A stretch of DNA of 64,000 bases, taken from positions 1,488,001-1,552,000 of the forward strand of contig CBDFGO010000002.1 of the NCBI GenBank assembly GCA_965247125.1. Direction: 5' to 3'. The notes below the pieces were generated by a model. That model worked only from the letters and a program-made list of their open reading frames with translations, ran no database searches and was not told where the DNA came from. How positions within the stretch are numbered: position 1 is the first letter of the stretch; each line of letters opens with the position of its first letter. Position numbers and translations under genes: made by a program. The DNA comes from CALBJU01 sp965247125. GTDB lineage: Bacteria; Bacteroidota; Rhodothermia; Rhodothermales; UBA10348. Positions 9,196 to 16,922 of this stretch are shown here, one piece after another.

Positions 9196-10407
9196 ATGAA
9201 ACAAATCACAACATACACAGCATTCGTTCTCGCACTGGCGCTTTTCGCCACAACGAGTTCAAGGGCACAGAAACTTGATATTGGACTTCGCAGCTCTGTG
9301 ACGTATCAGTCGCTGGAACAGTCCAATGATGACAACTCGCTCACAGAACTGGCGAGTGGGTTTCAAACTGCCCTAGGCAATTTGACCGGCGACTACAGGC
9401 CGTTCGACGGAGGTCGTGTGCACCTGTCCATGTTCATCAGTTCGAAGCATCACACGGAAATGTGGGGCTCAGAAGGATACTTCGAAATGTCAAAGCTGCC
9501 CGGGTGGATGGAACTCAGTAGTTTCGGCGATTTTTTTGACAACCATGTTACACTGAAAGCAGGACAGATGACGATTGACTACGGTGACGGCTTGTTGTAT
9601 CGGTCCATCAACGGCGATGTTTATAACAACGAGTTGATAGGAAATCCTGTACCGAGTCCGGCACTAACGTCCATCGGATTGGAAGGACAAGTATCTGCCG
9701 GGCTTGCCAATTTCAAAGTTGGAATCTCAAATGGAACGACGAAAGGTGACCTGAACAAAGGCCATGGCACTGCTTTACTTGGAAAAGCCTGGATCACACC
9801 ACTGGGTGGTGACTTAAGAGTGGCCGCCTCTTACTATACTGTTGATCACTCTGAAAACGCGACCGGGTACCCACATGGTGGAACGAAGTCGTATCTCTAT
9901 GCCTTCGGTGATCGAGCTGGTTCCATGTACGACATCTGGAGCGGCCCGGACGGTGGACAATTAGGTTTTGGCAAAGGACAGGACGTCACGGCGTTTCAGT
10001 TCGACGCGAGGTACACTTTTGGAGATGCTCTGATTTATGCAGCATATGGACAGTTCAGTGATGGCGACGTAAATGGAGTAATTGAGGGAGAGGATGACGG
10101 AAATCCCAAGGATCAGTGGAACTACTCCATGGTAACCGGGAAATACAATCTCACGGATTGGCTGTACGTTGCAGGGAGGTATAGCACGGCCTCGTGCACG
10201 ATGTCAAACAGTGAATCGGTCGACGGGACGGTTTCGAGGGTCCAGTTCGGCGGAGGATTCCTCCTGAGTGAAGGCGTCTTGATAAAAGCGGAGTATGTAA
10301 GTCAGACGGCATCCGATTTCGAAACTGGTTACACCAACAACGGCATTGACCTTGGATTAGGCCCCGAGTTCAGCGGCATTGTCTTCCAAACTGCTGTCAG
10401 CTTTTAG
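9196..10407 (+). CDS. Outer-membrane porin-like beta-barrel protein
   Basis: 403 residues from the ATG at 9196, which has a GAGGAGA ribosome site 6-8 bases upstream and a signal peptide ending near SSRAQ. The mature protein alternates polar and aromatic residues, is rich in Gly, Tyr and Asp, and ends in Val-Ser-Phe, the terminal Phe expected of an outer-membrane barrel. Its overall form resembles substrate-selective porins (phosphate- or anion-type) with long loops such as the GEDDGNPKDQ stretch. The specific substrate cannot be read from the sequence. It is last in the yceI-yceI-porin set and is followed by a strong terminator. A role in nitrate or nitrite passage is only a guess from position. 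Confidence 0.75.
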   Translation: MKQITTYTAFVLALALFATTSSRAQKLDIGLRSSVTYQSLEQSNDDNSLTELASGFQTALGNLTGDYRPFDGGRVHLSMFISSKHHTEMWGSEGYFEMSKLPGWMELSSFGDFFDNHVTLKAGQMTIDYGDGLLYRSINGDVYNNELIGNPVPSPALTSIGLEGQVSAGLANFKVGISNGTTKGDLNKGHGTALLGKAWITPLGGDLRVAASYYTVDHSENATGYPHGGTKSYLYAFGDRAGSMYDIWSGPDGGQLGFGKGQDVTAFQFDARYTFGDALIYAAYGQFSDGDVNGVIEGEDDGNPKDQWNYSMVTGKYNLTDWLYVAGRYSTASCTMSNSESVDGTVSRVQFGGGFLLSEGVLIKAEYVSQTASDFETGYTNNGIDLGLGPEFSGIVFQTAVSF

Positions 10408-10457
10408 TTGTTGCATCGACGAGACAATCGCGCTCCAGCGTGTCGTATTAATCCCAG

Positions 10458-10486
10458 GGGAGGAGCTGGAAAGCTCCTCCCTTTTT
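10458..10486 (+). terminator. Rho-independent terminator after the porin gene
   Basis: A 10-bp perfect stem (GGGAGGAGCT / AGCTCCTCCC) with a GGAA loop is followed by five T residues. It ends the yceI-yceI-porin transcript before the sensor kinase gene. Confidence 0.9.
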
Positions 10487-10596
10487 AATTGATAAAACGG
10501 CTACGATAGCCATTGAATGTCGTTTTTATAGCAATCGTTACGCATTGTCGATAATTCTTCCTACAATTCTGTTGACAGGATGCGTAACATAAAATC

Positions 10597-12003
10597 ATGA
10601 CAGAATTTCACTCGACCACTTCCGCTATGAATACGGACTCTCTCCAGCGGATATCGACTCTGATTCTTGGTACAGATGGAGCCCGACTGGAAGGCATCTC
10701 CAACCTCATCCGCGATGTGTCGGAGAGTGTAAGTGTTTTTCCTGTCCCTGACCGCAACATTGAATCTTTGGAACAGGAGTCTTTTGGGTTAATCCTGATT
10801 GTGGATGCCGCCGAAGAAACCCTCCACATTCTGGATGAGATACTAGCCAGGGCCGATCGTAGCGTCCTTTCTCTAGCCTGCTTACCAATTGATGAAGTCG
10901 AAGCCAATCATGAGAAACTGCTCGAGCATGTTGACGATCTTCTTTTTCATCCAGAAGAGCTCGCCCTGCGATTTCCGTTTGTCGTGCAAAGATTACGCAA
11001 GCGAGAAAAATCCCTATTACAAAATCGAGCCGTCCTGGAGACCATCGTGGACGGGGTTATCACGATCGAAGGCAGGGGCATAATCACTACATTCAATCCT
11101 TCGGCAGAAAAGATCTTTGGGTATTCTGCGCAGGACGTCATAGGCAAAAACATCTCGATGCTTATGCCCCAGCCCGATCGAGCCAATCATGAATCGTACA
11201 TCAGGCGTTACGAAGAAACGGGACAGGCCCAGATAATAGGAATTGGACGTGAGGTCGTCGGACTGCGAAAGAATGGAGAGCAGTTTCCAATGGACCTCGC
11301 TGTGAGTGAGGTTGATACCGATGGCCAGAAGTTTTATACGGGGATGGTCCGAGACATTACGGATCGTCGGCAGCTTGAGCATGAGATCCTGAGAGTCAGC
11401 GATCAAGAGCGGAGGCGAATTGGACAAGACCTCCACGATGATTTGGGACAGATGCTCACTGGGATTGGGCTCATCTCAAGGAGCCTCACGAACCGGCTGG
11501 AGCAGGAAGACTCCAGATATGTTGACGATATGCAAGAGGTCACTGAGCTCATAAAAGAAGCTGATCGCAATGCCAGGACGATAGCGCGAGGTCTTGTTCC
11601 GGTCGAATTGGATGTCAATGGATTGGAGCATGCCCTGAAGATGCTGGTTGCAGACGTGGAAAAATTATTCGGAAGCAGGTGCACGTTTCACCAGTCGGGA
11701 ATAGTGCCGGTTCTTGAGATGAGCATTATGACAAATCTGTATCGTATTGCACAGGAGTCCGTGAGTAATGCCATCAAACACGGTAAGGCCGATCATGTCC
11801 GGGTTGAACTTCAAACGGAATCCAGCAGGCTCACCTTATCCGTAATTGACGATGGTGTGGGATTACCAAGAGATTTGCCTCGAGATCAGGGAATGGGCAT
11901 TCCAATCATGAAGTATCGGGCGCGAGTAATAGGAGCCAGTCTGGAAATTAGTGATAACAAACGTGTTGGAACGACGATAACATGCTCTCTGAGGCTGGAA
12001 TGA
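10597..12003 (+). CDS. FixL-like haem-PAS sensor histidine kinase with degenerate receiver domain
   Basis: 468 residues, no membrane segments, so cytoplasmic. Residues 15-135 have a receiver-like pattern (FGLILIVD with Asp70, then DDLLFHPEE where the usual Lys is His). Residues 140-257 form a PAS domain very close to FixL: His198, Arg204 and Arg218 sit at the same spacing as haem-ligand His200, Arg206 and Arg220 of Bradyrhizobium FixL. The kinase is of the HisKA_3/NarX type, with phospho-His280 in GQDLHDDLG and a C-terminal ATPase domain (NAIKHGKA, DDGVGL, GMGIPIMKYRA). It is 30 bp from its regulator gene. It probably senses oxygen (or NO) and controls nitrate respiration. Confidence 0.88.
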   Translation: MTEFHSTTSAMNTDSLQRISTLILGTDGARLEGISNLIRDVSESVSVFPVPDRNIESLEQESFGLILIVDAAEETLHILDEILARADRSVLSLACLPIDEVEANHEKLLEHVDDLLFHPEELALRFPFVVQRLRKREKSLLQNRAVLETIVDGVITIEGRGIITTFNPSAEKIFGYSAQDVIGKNISMLMPQPDRANHESYIRRYEETGQAQIIGIGREVVGLRKNGEQFPMDLAVSEVDTDGQKFYTGMVRDITDRRQLEHEILRVSDQERRRIGQDLHDDLGQMLTGIGLISRSLTNRLEQEDSRYVDDMQEVTELIKEADRNARTIARGLVPVELDVNGLEHALKMLVADVEKLFGSRCTFHQSGIVPVLEMSIMTNLYRIAQESVSNAIKHGKADHVRVELQTESSRLTLSVIDDGVGLPRDLPRDQGMGIPIMKYRARVIGASLEISDNKRVGTTITCSLRLE

Positions 12004-12033
12004 CTTCGTCTGTTACGTATGGGACTATGTGAA

Positions 12034-12684
12034 ATGACACGAATAATAATCGTAGATGATCATCCGCTCATGCGGAAGGGACTTATGATGTCTCTTTCTG
12101 CTGAATCAGACGTCGAGGTGTGTGCACAGGCTTCGAGCGCTGAAGAGGCAATGACCCTGGTTGAATCAGAGAATCCTGATCTCGCGATTGTGGACATCTC
12201 ACTTCCGGGGATGAGTGGTCTCGAACTTGTCAAGCATCTGCATGCCATAAGACCAGAGCTATACACCCTGGTTGTTTCTCGGCATGACGAATCCCTGTAT
12301 GCCGAGCGTGCGATCCGAGCGGGTGCTCGCGGATACATCATGAAACACGAAGCGGGAGATGTGTTGATGAAAGCAGTCCGACGTGTCCTGTCCGGGGGAA
12401 TTTACGTCAGCGACGAAATCAATGAAGAACTCCTGCAGGGTCTGGCATCTGGACACACAATGACGCAGCAGTCACCGCTCGAAATATTAAGCGATCGAGA
12501 ATTGGAGGTATTCGAACTGACCGGAAAAGGGGTCGGAACACGAGAAATCTCTGAGCGACTTCACCTATCCGTTAAAACAGTTGAATCCTATCGCGCGCGG
12601 ATCAAGACGAAGCTCAACCTCTCAACTGCCAACGAGCTGATGCAGCATGCCGTGCAGTGGGTTGAGGGCGAGGGCGCCAGCTGA
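12034..12684 (+). CDS. NarL/NreC-type response regulator, copy 1
   Basis: 216 residues from the ATG at 12034; an ATG five codons earlier (12019) is possible, but 12034 matches the start of the second copy. The receiver has Asp8/Asp9, phospho-acceptor Asp54 (AIVDISLPG) and Lys104. The C-terminal LuxR-type helix-turn-helix reads REISERLHLSVKTVES. It lies directly behind the haem-PAS kinase and is surely its partner. It differs by about eight substitutions over 212 residues from the copy at 12976, with an almost identical DNA-binding region. The likely targets are the TGTAGGG palindromes in the nearby promoters. Confidence 0.93.
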   Translation: MTRIIIVDDHPLMRKGLMMSLSAESDVEVCAQASSAEEAMTLVESENPDLAIVDISLPGMSGLELVKHLHAIRPELYTLVVSRHDESLYAERAIRAGARGYIMKHEAGDVLMKAVRRVLSGGIYVSDEINEELLQGLASGHTMTQQSPLEILSDRELEVFELTGKGVGTREISERLHLSVKTVESYRARIKTKLNLSTANELMQHAVQWVEGEGAS

Positions 12685-12817
12685 GCATGGAGTGACTCAG
12701 ATACGAAGGATCAAAATTTTCCGTCCCGATCAGTCCACCATGAGTAGCGTGGTCTCATCCCGATTCTTAGAGTCAGCTAGAAGAGCAGGTTCTCGCATAT
12801 CCGCTCCCCACGAGTGT

Positions 12818-12905
12818 TGTAGGGGAAACCCCCACAACCCTCGCGAGGGTTCACCCGCCACGATCCCGTGTAGGGCCCTACACATCTGGCCATATTTTTA
12901 GTTTA
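12818..12905 (+). promoter_or_regulatory. Operator module copy B (upstream of second response regulator)
   Basis: This is the clearest copy. GTTGTAGGGGAAACCCCC plus ACAAC (12818-12840) is an inverted repeat with one mismatch. GCGAGGGTTCACCCGCC follows at 12844-12861. GTGTAGGGCCCTACAC at 12870-12885 is a perfect 16-bp palindrome. A TTTATCATTTA segment then aligns with CTATCATTTA of copy C. The module lies about 70-160 bp before the regulator gene at 12976, so that regulator may control itself. Confidence 0.7.
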
Positions 12906-12975
12906 TCATTTAGATGTCTGCGGTAAGAATCGGTGGTTAGGCCGATGCTTAATTATTGACCTCAGCATTGTTGAT

Positions 12976-13614
12976 ATGACACAAATAATCATCGTAGATG
13001 ATCATCCTCTCATGCGGAAGGGACTCGTATTGTCCCTTTCTGAAGAATCAGACGTCGAGGTGTGTGCACAGGCTTCGAGCGCTGAAGAGGCAATGACCCT
13101 GGTTGAATCAGAGAATCCTGATCTCGCGATTGTGGACATCTCACTTCCGGGGATGAGTGGTCTCGAACTCGTCAAGCATCTGCATGCCATAAGACCAGAG
13201 CTATACACCTTGGTTGTATCTCGGCATGACGAATCCCTGTATGCCGAGCGTGCGATCCGAGCGGGTGCTCGCGGATACATCATGAAACACGAAGCGGGAG
13301 ATGTGTTGATGAAAGCAGTCCGACGTGTCCTGTCCGGAGGAATTTACGTCAGCGACGAAATCAATGAAAGACTCCTGCAGAGTCTGGCATCTGGACACAC
13401 AATGACGCAGCAGTCACCACTCGAAATTTTAAGCGATCGAGAATTGGAGGTATTCGAGCTGACTGGAAAAGGGGTCGGAACACGAGAAATCTCTGCGCGC
13501 CTCCACCTATCCGTTAAAACAGTTGAATCCTATCGCGCGCGGATCAAGACAAAGCTGAACCTCTCAACTGCCAGCGAGCTGATGCAGCATGCCGTGCAGT
13601 GGGTTGAGGGATGA
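12976..13614 (+). CDS. NarL/NreC-type response regulator, copy 2
   Basis: 212 residues, about 96 percent identical to copy 1 by eye, with the same Asp8/Asp9, Asp54 and Lys104 and the same LuxR helix-turn-helix (REISARLHLSVKTVES). The C-terminus stops at EGVQW-type residues four positions earlier than copy 1. Unlike copy 1 it is not attached to a kinase gene but has its own promoter with operator module B about 70 bp upstream. Long stretches of DNA (for example 13044-13170 against 12102-12228) are nearly unchanged, so the duplication is recent or kept uniform by gene conversion. It may act as a self-amplifying output of the same kinase. Confidence 0.92.
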   Translation: MTQIIIVDDHPLMRKGLVLSLSEESDVEVCAQASSAEEAMTLVESENPDLAIVDISLPGMSGLELVKHLHAIRPELYTLVVSRHDESLYAERAIRAGARGYIMKHEAGDVLMKAVRRVLSGGIYVSDEINERLLQSLASGHTMTQQSPLEILSDRELEVFELTGKGVGTREISARLHLSVKTVESYRARIKTKLNLSTASELMQHAVQWVEG

Positions 13615-13753
13615 GCTGAATAAACAATTATTCAAAAACGACAAACTTCAGTTGGAATGAAAGAGAGCATCGACACTCAGGAAGATGCATTATTCCTTGA
13701 CTGATGCTTTAGCGTAAGCTCGTCGTCGACCGCCGGAGGTGATAGCAGCAAAA

Positions 13754-14119
13754 GGAATTATCCTTCGCTTGCACCCCCCGCTAGAACTGTAGGGCAGTCC
13801 CCCACACCCCCCGCAAGGTATCACCCGCCGAACTCCCATCCAGGGTCTTACAAAGGCGCGTGTATATCTGACCTATCATTTAACTGCTTGCAGTACTTCA
13901 GGCCTTTGCGCCGAGATAACGTAAATCCTGAAAGTAATTAAGACAATTTATCCCCATTACACAATGGGTCGACATGCAGTTGAAAATGGCCCGTTGGGCT
14001 CAAGGATGATAGATTAACTCTCACATATCCAACACTCACAAATGAACACTTCTCAGCAAACAATCGGCAATCTGGGTACTGAAGACTTCAGACGGACCAC
14101 GGTATTTAACAGACCCGGA
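13754..14119 (+). repeat. Inverted duplication of the ric promoter and first ric codons
   Basis: This segment is the diverged reverse-complement counterpart of 7257-7620. Shared blocks include TACTTCAGGCCTTTGCGC, GAGATAACGTAAATCCTG, ACACAATGGGTCGAC, CTCTCACATATCCAACACT and the ATG with its following codons. The copy at 14042 encodes MNTSQQTIGNLGTEDFRRTT, against MNISQQTIGSLVAEDFRRAV in ric. The frame then runs without a stop into the cupredoxin gene. The duplication thus placed the ric promoter in front of the cupredoxin operon. Confidence 0.85.
13786..13875 (+). promoter_or_regulatory. Operator module copy C (upstream of cupredoxin operon)
   Basis: It contains ACTGTAGGGCAGTCCCCC followed by ACAC (13786-13807), CGCAAGGTATCACCCGCC (13812-13829) and CCAGGGTCTTACAAAGG (13840-13856), in the order and spacing of copies A and B. 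It is part of the inverted duplication and is closer to copy A than to copy B. It probably drives the cupredoxin, YtkA, porin and cytochrome genes. Confidence 0.65.
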
Positions 14120-14134
14120 AGTGCAGGATCCATC

Positions 14135-14545
14135 ATGCGACTATTTCTGATACCTGTGTTTCTGCTGTCATTTCTGACTGTAACAGATTCGGCCACGGCA
14201 CAGTCGACCCCGGACAACATCATTGTTGTTCAGATGGTCGATAAATCGTCTACAGAATGGCGTTTCGAGCCTGAAAACATTACGGTCAAACAGGGTGACA
14301 TCGTACGCTTCGTCCAGGCAGACGTAATGCCACACAATGTCGAATTCAAGAGTGTGCCGGAAGGAGCTGATCTGAGCGAACTCCTCTTTGGTCGCTTCCT
14401 AATGACCAAAGGAGAGACCTATGAATTTACCATCGATGAACGGTTTCTCGTAGGCACATACGAATTCGTATGCACGCCACACGCCGCTCTTGGAATGAAA
14501 GGGTCTCTGACCCTCGTATCCGAAAAGACAACACCTACCAAATGA
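14135..14545 (+). CDS. Secreted plastocyanin-like blue copper protein
   Basis: 136 residues from the ATG at 14135, which has an AGGAT ribosome site and starts a clean signal peptide (MRLFLIPVFLLSFLTV, cleavage near ATAQ). The frame is also open upstream to 14042, where it encodes a copied fragment of ric; a start there would bury the signal peptide, so it is not preferred. The mature domain is a cupredoxin: ligand His in MPHNVEF and Cys, His and Met in VCTPHAALGM. These type 1 copper proteins carry electrons in the periplasm. Its setting in a nitrate-respiration island suggests an electron carrier for a reductase not visible here. It is followed 43 bp later by the His-rich lipoprotein gene. 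Confidence 0.85.
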   Translation: MRLFLIPVFLLSFLTVTDSATAQSTPDNIIVVQMVDKSSTEWRFEPENITVKQGDIVRFVQADVMPHNVEFKSVPEGADLSELLFGRFLMTKGETYEFTIDERFLVGTYEFVCTPHAALGMKGSLTLVSEKTTPTK

Positions 14546-14588
14546 TCCACGACCCCAATCACCTACACGCCCGTATCGAGGTAAGACC

Positions 14589-15320
14589 ATGAAGATTTAT
14601 CAACTGACGCTACTGACGTTGTCGATGCTCGTTCTAGCTGCGTGCTCAGAGAATCCCGTAGCCCCCGATGATCACGAGTTGACCGTTGAACTTTCGATGT
14701 CAACCGAGCACGTATCGACGCTTACGTCCATCGAATTTGAAGTCGAACTCGTGGACCACGAAGGACTTCGCACCACAACCGTCGCCAATATGCAAGTCGA
14801 GTACAGGCTCGTTGGTGAAACCGAATGGGACGTGGCTGTTCTGGAGCAGCATGAAGACCACTACAAGACCGAGATCATGTTCATGTCGAGTGGAGAATAC
14901 GATGTTCGCGTCACCGGTGACGAACATGGCGACAACCACATGGATGAAATGTATGTCATGGCCCAAGCCCTGGAAGTGGAACGCATCCACCAGGAAATTG
15001 GCGGTTTCATAGTCGAAGTGGAAACCTTCCCCGGTCATGTTCACGAGGGCGACGAGATCGAAGTCAATTTCTATATCATGGAAGAGGGTGGCGGCCATCA
15101 CGGGAACATGATGCCGGGTCTTGTCACCGAGATTCACTGCACAGATGCGGACGGAGCAGTCCAAGATCATTTTGGAGATGAGCACGAAGGCCCTGGAATT
15201 TACACGGCTCATCACACGTTTATTGAAGCTGGAGAGGCCAAAGTGGAGATCCACTTCGAAGATGCCAGCGGGCTTGAGCTCCACGCGGAATTTCACCTAC
15301 CGGTTGCCCAATGTCACTAG
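14589..15320 (+). CDS. His-rich YtkA/FixH-like lipoprotein
   Basis: 243 residues with a lipoprotein signal (LVLAACSEN, lipid Cys near residue 19). Two immunoglobulin-like repeats follow, each resembling the YtkA/FixH type of domain, with patterns such as HEGDEIEVNF and SGEYDVRVTG. The protein is very rich in His, Met and acidic residues (GGGHHGNMMPG, GDEHGDNHMDEM), which suggests binding of copper or another soft metal at the cell surface. It lies between the cupredoxin gene and a porin with a His-rich loop, in one transcript direction. A metal-handling or cupredoxin-maturation role is inferred; no enzyme motif is present. Confidence 0.75.
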   Translation: MKIYQLTLLTLSMLVLAACSENPVAPDDHELTVELSMSTEHVSTLTSIEFEVELVDHEGLRTTTVANMQVEYRLVGETEWDVAVLEQHEDHYKTEIMFMSSGEYDVRVTGDEHGDNHMDEMYVMAQALEVERIHQEIGGFIVEVETFPGHVHEGDEIEVNFYIMEEGGGHHGNMMPGLVTEIHCTDADGAVQDHFGDEHEGPGIYTAHHTFIEAGEAKVEIHFEDASGLELHAEFHLPVAQCH

Positions 15321-15370
15321 AGCACAAAGCCAGTAAGTCCACTAATACTACGATCCCATTGAGGATTATC

Positions 15371-16531
15371 ATGAAACGGATCAACACGAATACTCGGTTT
15401 GGATTAATGCACGCCCTCCTGGCATTGATCACAACCTGTTTAACCGTCCAGACGAGTGCCGGTCAGCTTTCGAACATGGTGCTTGCGGGATATGGTTCGG
15501 CAACCTTCGACGCAAGTCCCGATTCCAAATTCCGAAATGGCTTCACGGCATCGTTTTCGCCTGTCTTTTTGTCGAGTGTTGGCAATAACATGTTGTTCGA
15601 GACGGAACTCGAATTCGGTCTCAGCGGTGAAGTAACCACCACAACCCTTGAATATGCGCAGGTCGACTACCTGGGTTTTGAACGGGTTCAGCTCGTAGCC
15701 GGCAAATTCCTGGTCCCGTTTGGACTTTTTGGAGAGCGCCTCCATCCCACGTGGATCAACAAGATGCCGACTGCTCCTTCAATTTACGGCCATGCTCACG
15801 GGGGAGTGGCAGAGTCGGCTCTGCTGCCAGTCCTATCCGATGCTGGCTTCATGGCGCGGTATAAAGCTCCCGTAGGCAGATCATGGGCATTCGACGCCTC
15901 TGCCTGGATTTCCCAGGGGCCCGTGCTGATACAGGAAGAAGCATCAGATGTAGGGGATGACGGCGACGACGGTCACGGCCATAAATCGGGACTCTCCTCT
16001 TCTGGCGATCATCACGAGACAGAGAGTGCCATTAACATTCCGAGCATCGGCTTCGGTGTGGCGTTTTCAGATAACAACAGCAATAAGATGCTGGGAGCGC
16101 GCCTCGGTCTGGTTCATGGTCCATCATTTGAAGTCTACGTTTCTGGATTTCATGCGATGTACGATCCAGAGGAATTTCTGGACATTACGGGCTTCAACCT
16201 TGCAGCGGATTGGCGTCGGGGAGGGTTCGACTTCCGCGCCGAAGGAATCCTGATCAACCAGGAATTCGAGCATAACGGCAGTTTTGAAACATTATCCAGA
16301 ACAGGATACTACCTGCAAGCTGCCAGGCGAAAAGGTCGGTTCGAGCCTGTTGTGCGCTGGTCGCACCTGCAAGAATCAACCATTGATGGTCAGATAGCGA
16401 AGCCGGAAAATCGTCAACTTGCTATAGGAGTGAATTACTGGATAGAGCCAACTGTTCCGGTCAAGTTGGCCTATGAGATCGGACTGGATGGCGAGGATCT
16501 TGTCCTCCTTCAGTGGGCTTTTGGATTTTAA
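15371..16531 (+). CDS. Outer-membrane porin with His-rich loop
   Basis: 386 residues from the ATG at 15371 (GAGGATT ribosome site just upstream, signal peptide ending near TSAGQ). An earlier in-frame ATG at 15311 would overlap the lipoprotein gene and spoil the signal, so it is rejected. The barrel ends in Trp-Ala-Phe-Gly-Phe, as outer-membrane proteins do, and includes the pattern GKFLVPFGLFGERLHP seen in phosphate-selective-porin-like proteins of Bacteroidota. A loop near residue 200 is rich in Asp, Gly and His (GDDGDDGHGHKSG, GDHHETE), unusual for an anion porin and matching the His-rich lipoprotein before it. A metal-linked substrate is plausible but unproven. Confidence 0.75.
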   Translation: MKRINTNTRFGLMHALLALITTCLTVQTSAGQLSNMVLAGYGSATFDASPDSKFRNGFTASFSPVFLSSVGNNMLFETELEFGLSGEVTTTTLEYAQVDYLGFERVQLVAGKFLVPFGLFGERLHPTWINKMPTAPSIYGHAHGGVAESALLPVLSDAGFMARYKAPVGRSWAFDASAWISQGPVLIQEEASDVGDDGDDGHGHKSGLSSSGDHHETESAINIPSIGFGVAFSDNNSNKMLGARLGLVHGPSFEVYVSGFHAMYDPEEFLDITGFNLAADWRRGGFDFRAEGILINQEFEHNGSFETLSRTGYYLQAARRKGRFEPVVRWSHLQESTIDGQIAKPENRQLAIGVNYWIEPTVPVKLAYEIGLDGEDLVLLQWAFGF

Positions 16532-16544
16532 ATAGAGAAACACA

Positions 16545-16922
16545 ATGAAATCGATATCCACTTTTACTCTTCTCGCAAGCGTCCTTCTGATGGTGGCAAA
16601 TTTGCAAACCGCTACAGCTCAGGAGCAGACGGCCTTAGCAGACGGAGCTTCACTTTGGGCGAATAATTGTATGCGATGCCACAATCCACGGCCGCTGATG
16701 GAACGCAATGATCGGGAATGGAAGACGGTAGCCGATCACATGCGGGTTCGGGCAAATCTCACCAGGACAGAAGCCAGACTGATCACGTTTTTCCTTCAAA
16801 CGATGAATATTCCTGAGTCCGGTGTAAATTGGGTCTGGATACCCAACCTGTTTGTTTATCCAATGGTGCGTCAAATACAATGTCCCGCACGTCATCCTCA
16901 GCTCGGGCAAGAGCGTAACTGA
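16545..16922 (+). CDS. Small monohaem cytochrome c, 3' end probably altered
   Basis: 125 residues with a signal peptide ending near TATAQ, one haem motif CMRCH near residue 43, and a pattern (REWKTVADHMRVRANLTRTE) typical of short periplasmic cytochromes c whose helix ends in FFLQTMN near residue 86. The following 37 residues look unrelated to the family and are rich in Pro, Trp and Arg. They overlap by 140 bp the end of the receptor gene on the other strand. The natural end was probably lost in a deletion that joined the two genes. The haem domain itself appears complete, so the protein may still work. It closes the cupredoxin cluster. Confidence 0.75.
   Translation: MKSISTFTLLASVLLMVANLQTATAQEQTALADGASLWANNCMRCHNPRPLMERNDREWKTVADHMRVRANLTRTEARLITFFLQTMNIPESGVNWVWIPNLFVYPMVRQIQCPARHPQLGQERN

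Noticed and set aside
14042..14134. N-terminal extension of the cupredoxin as the true protein start
   Set aside because: These codons are a copied fragment of ric and would place the signal peptide inside the protein. The ATG at 14135 has its own ribosome site.
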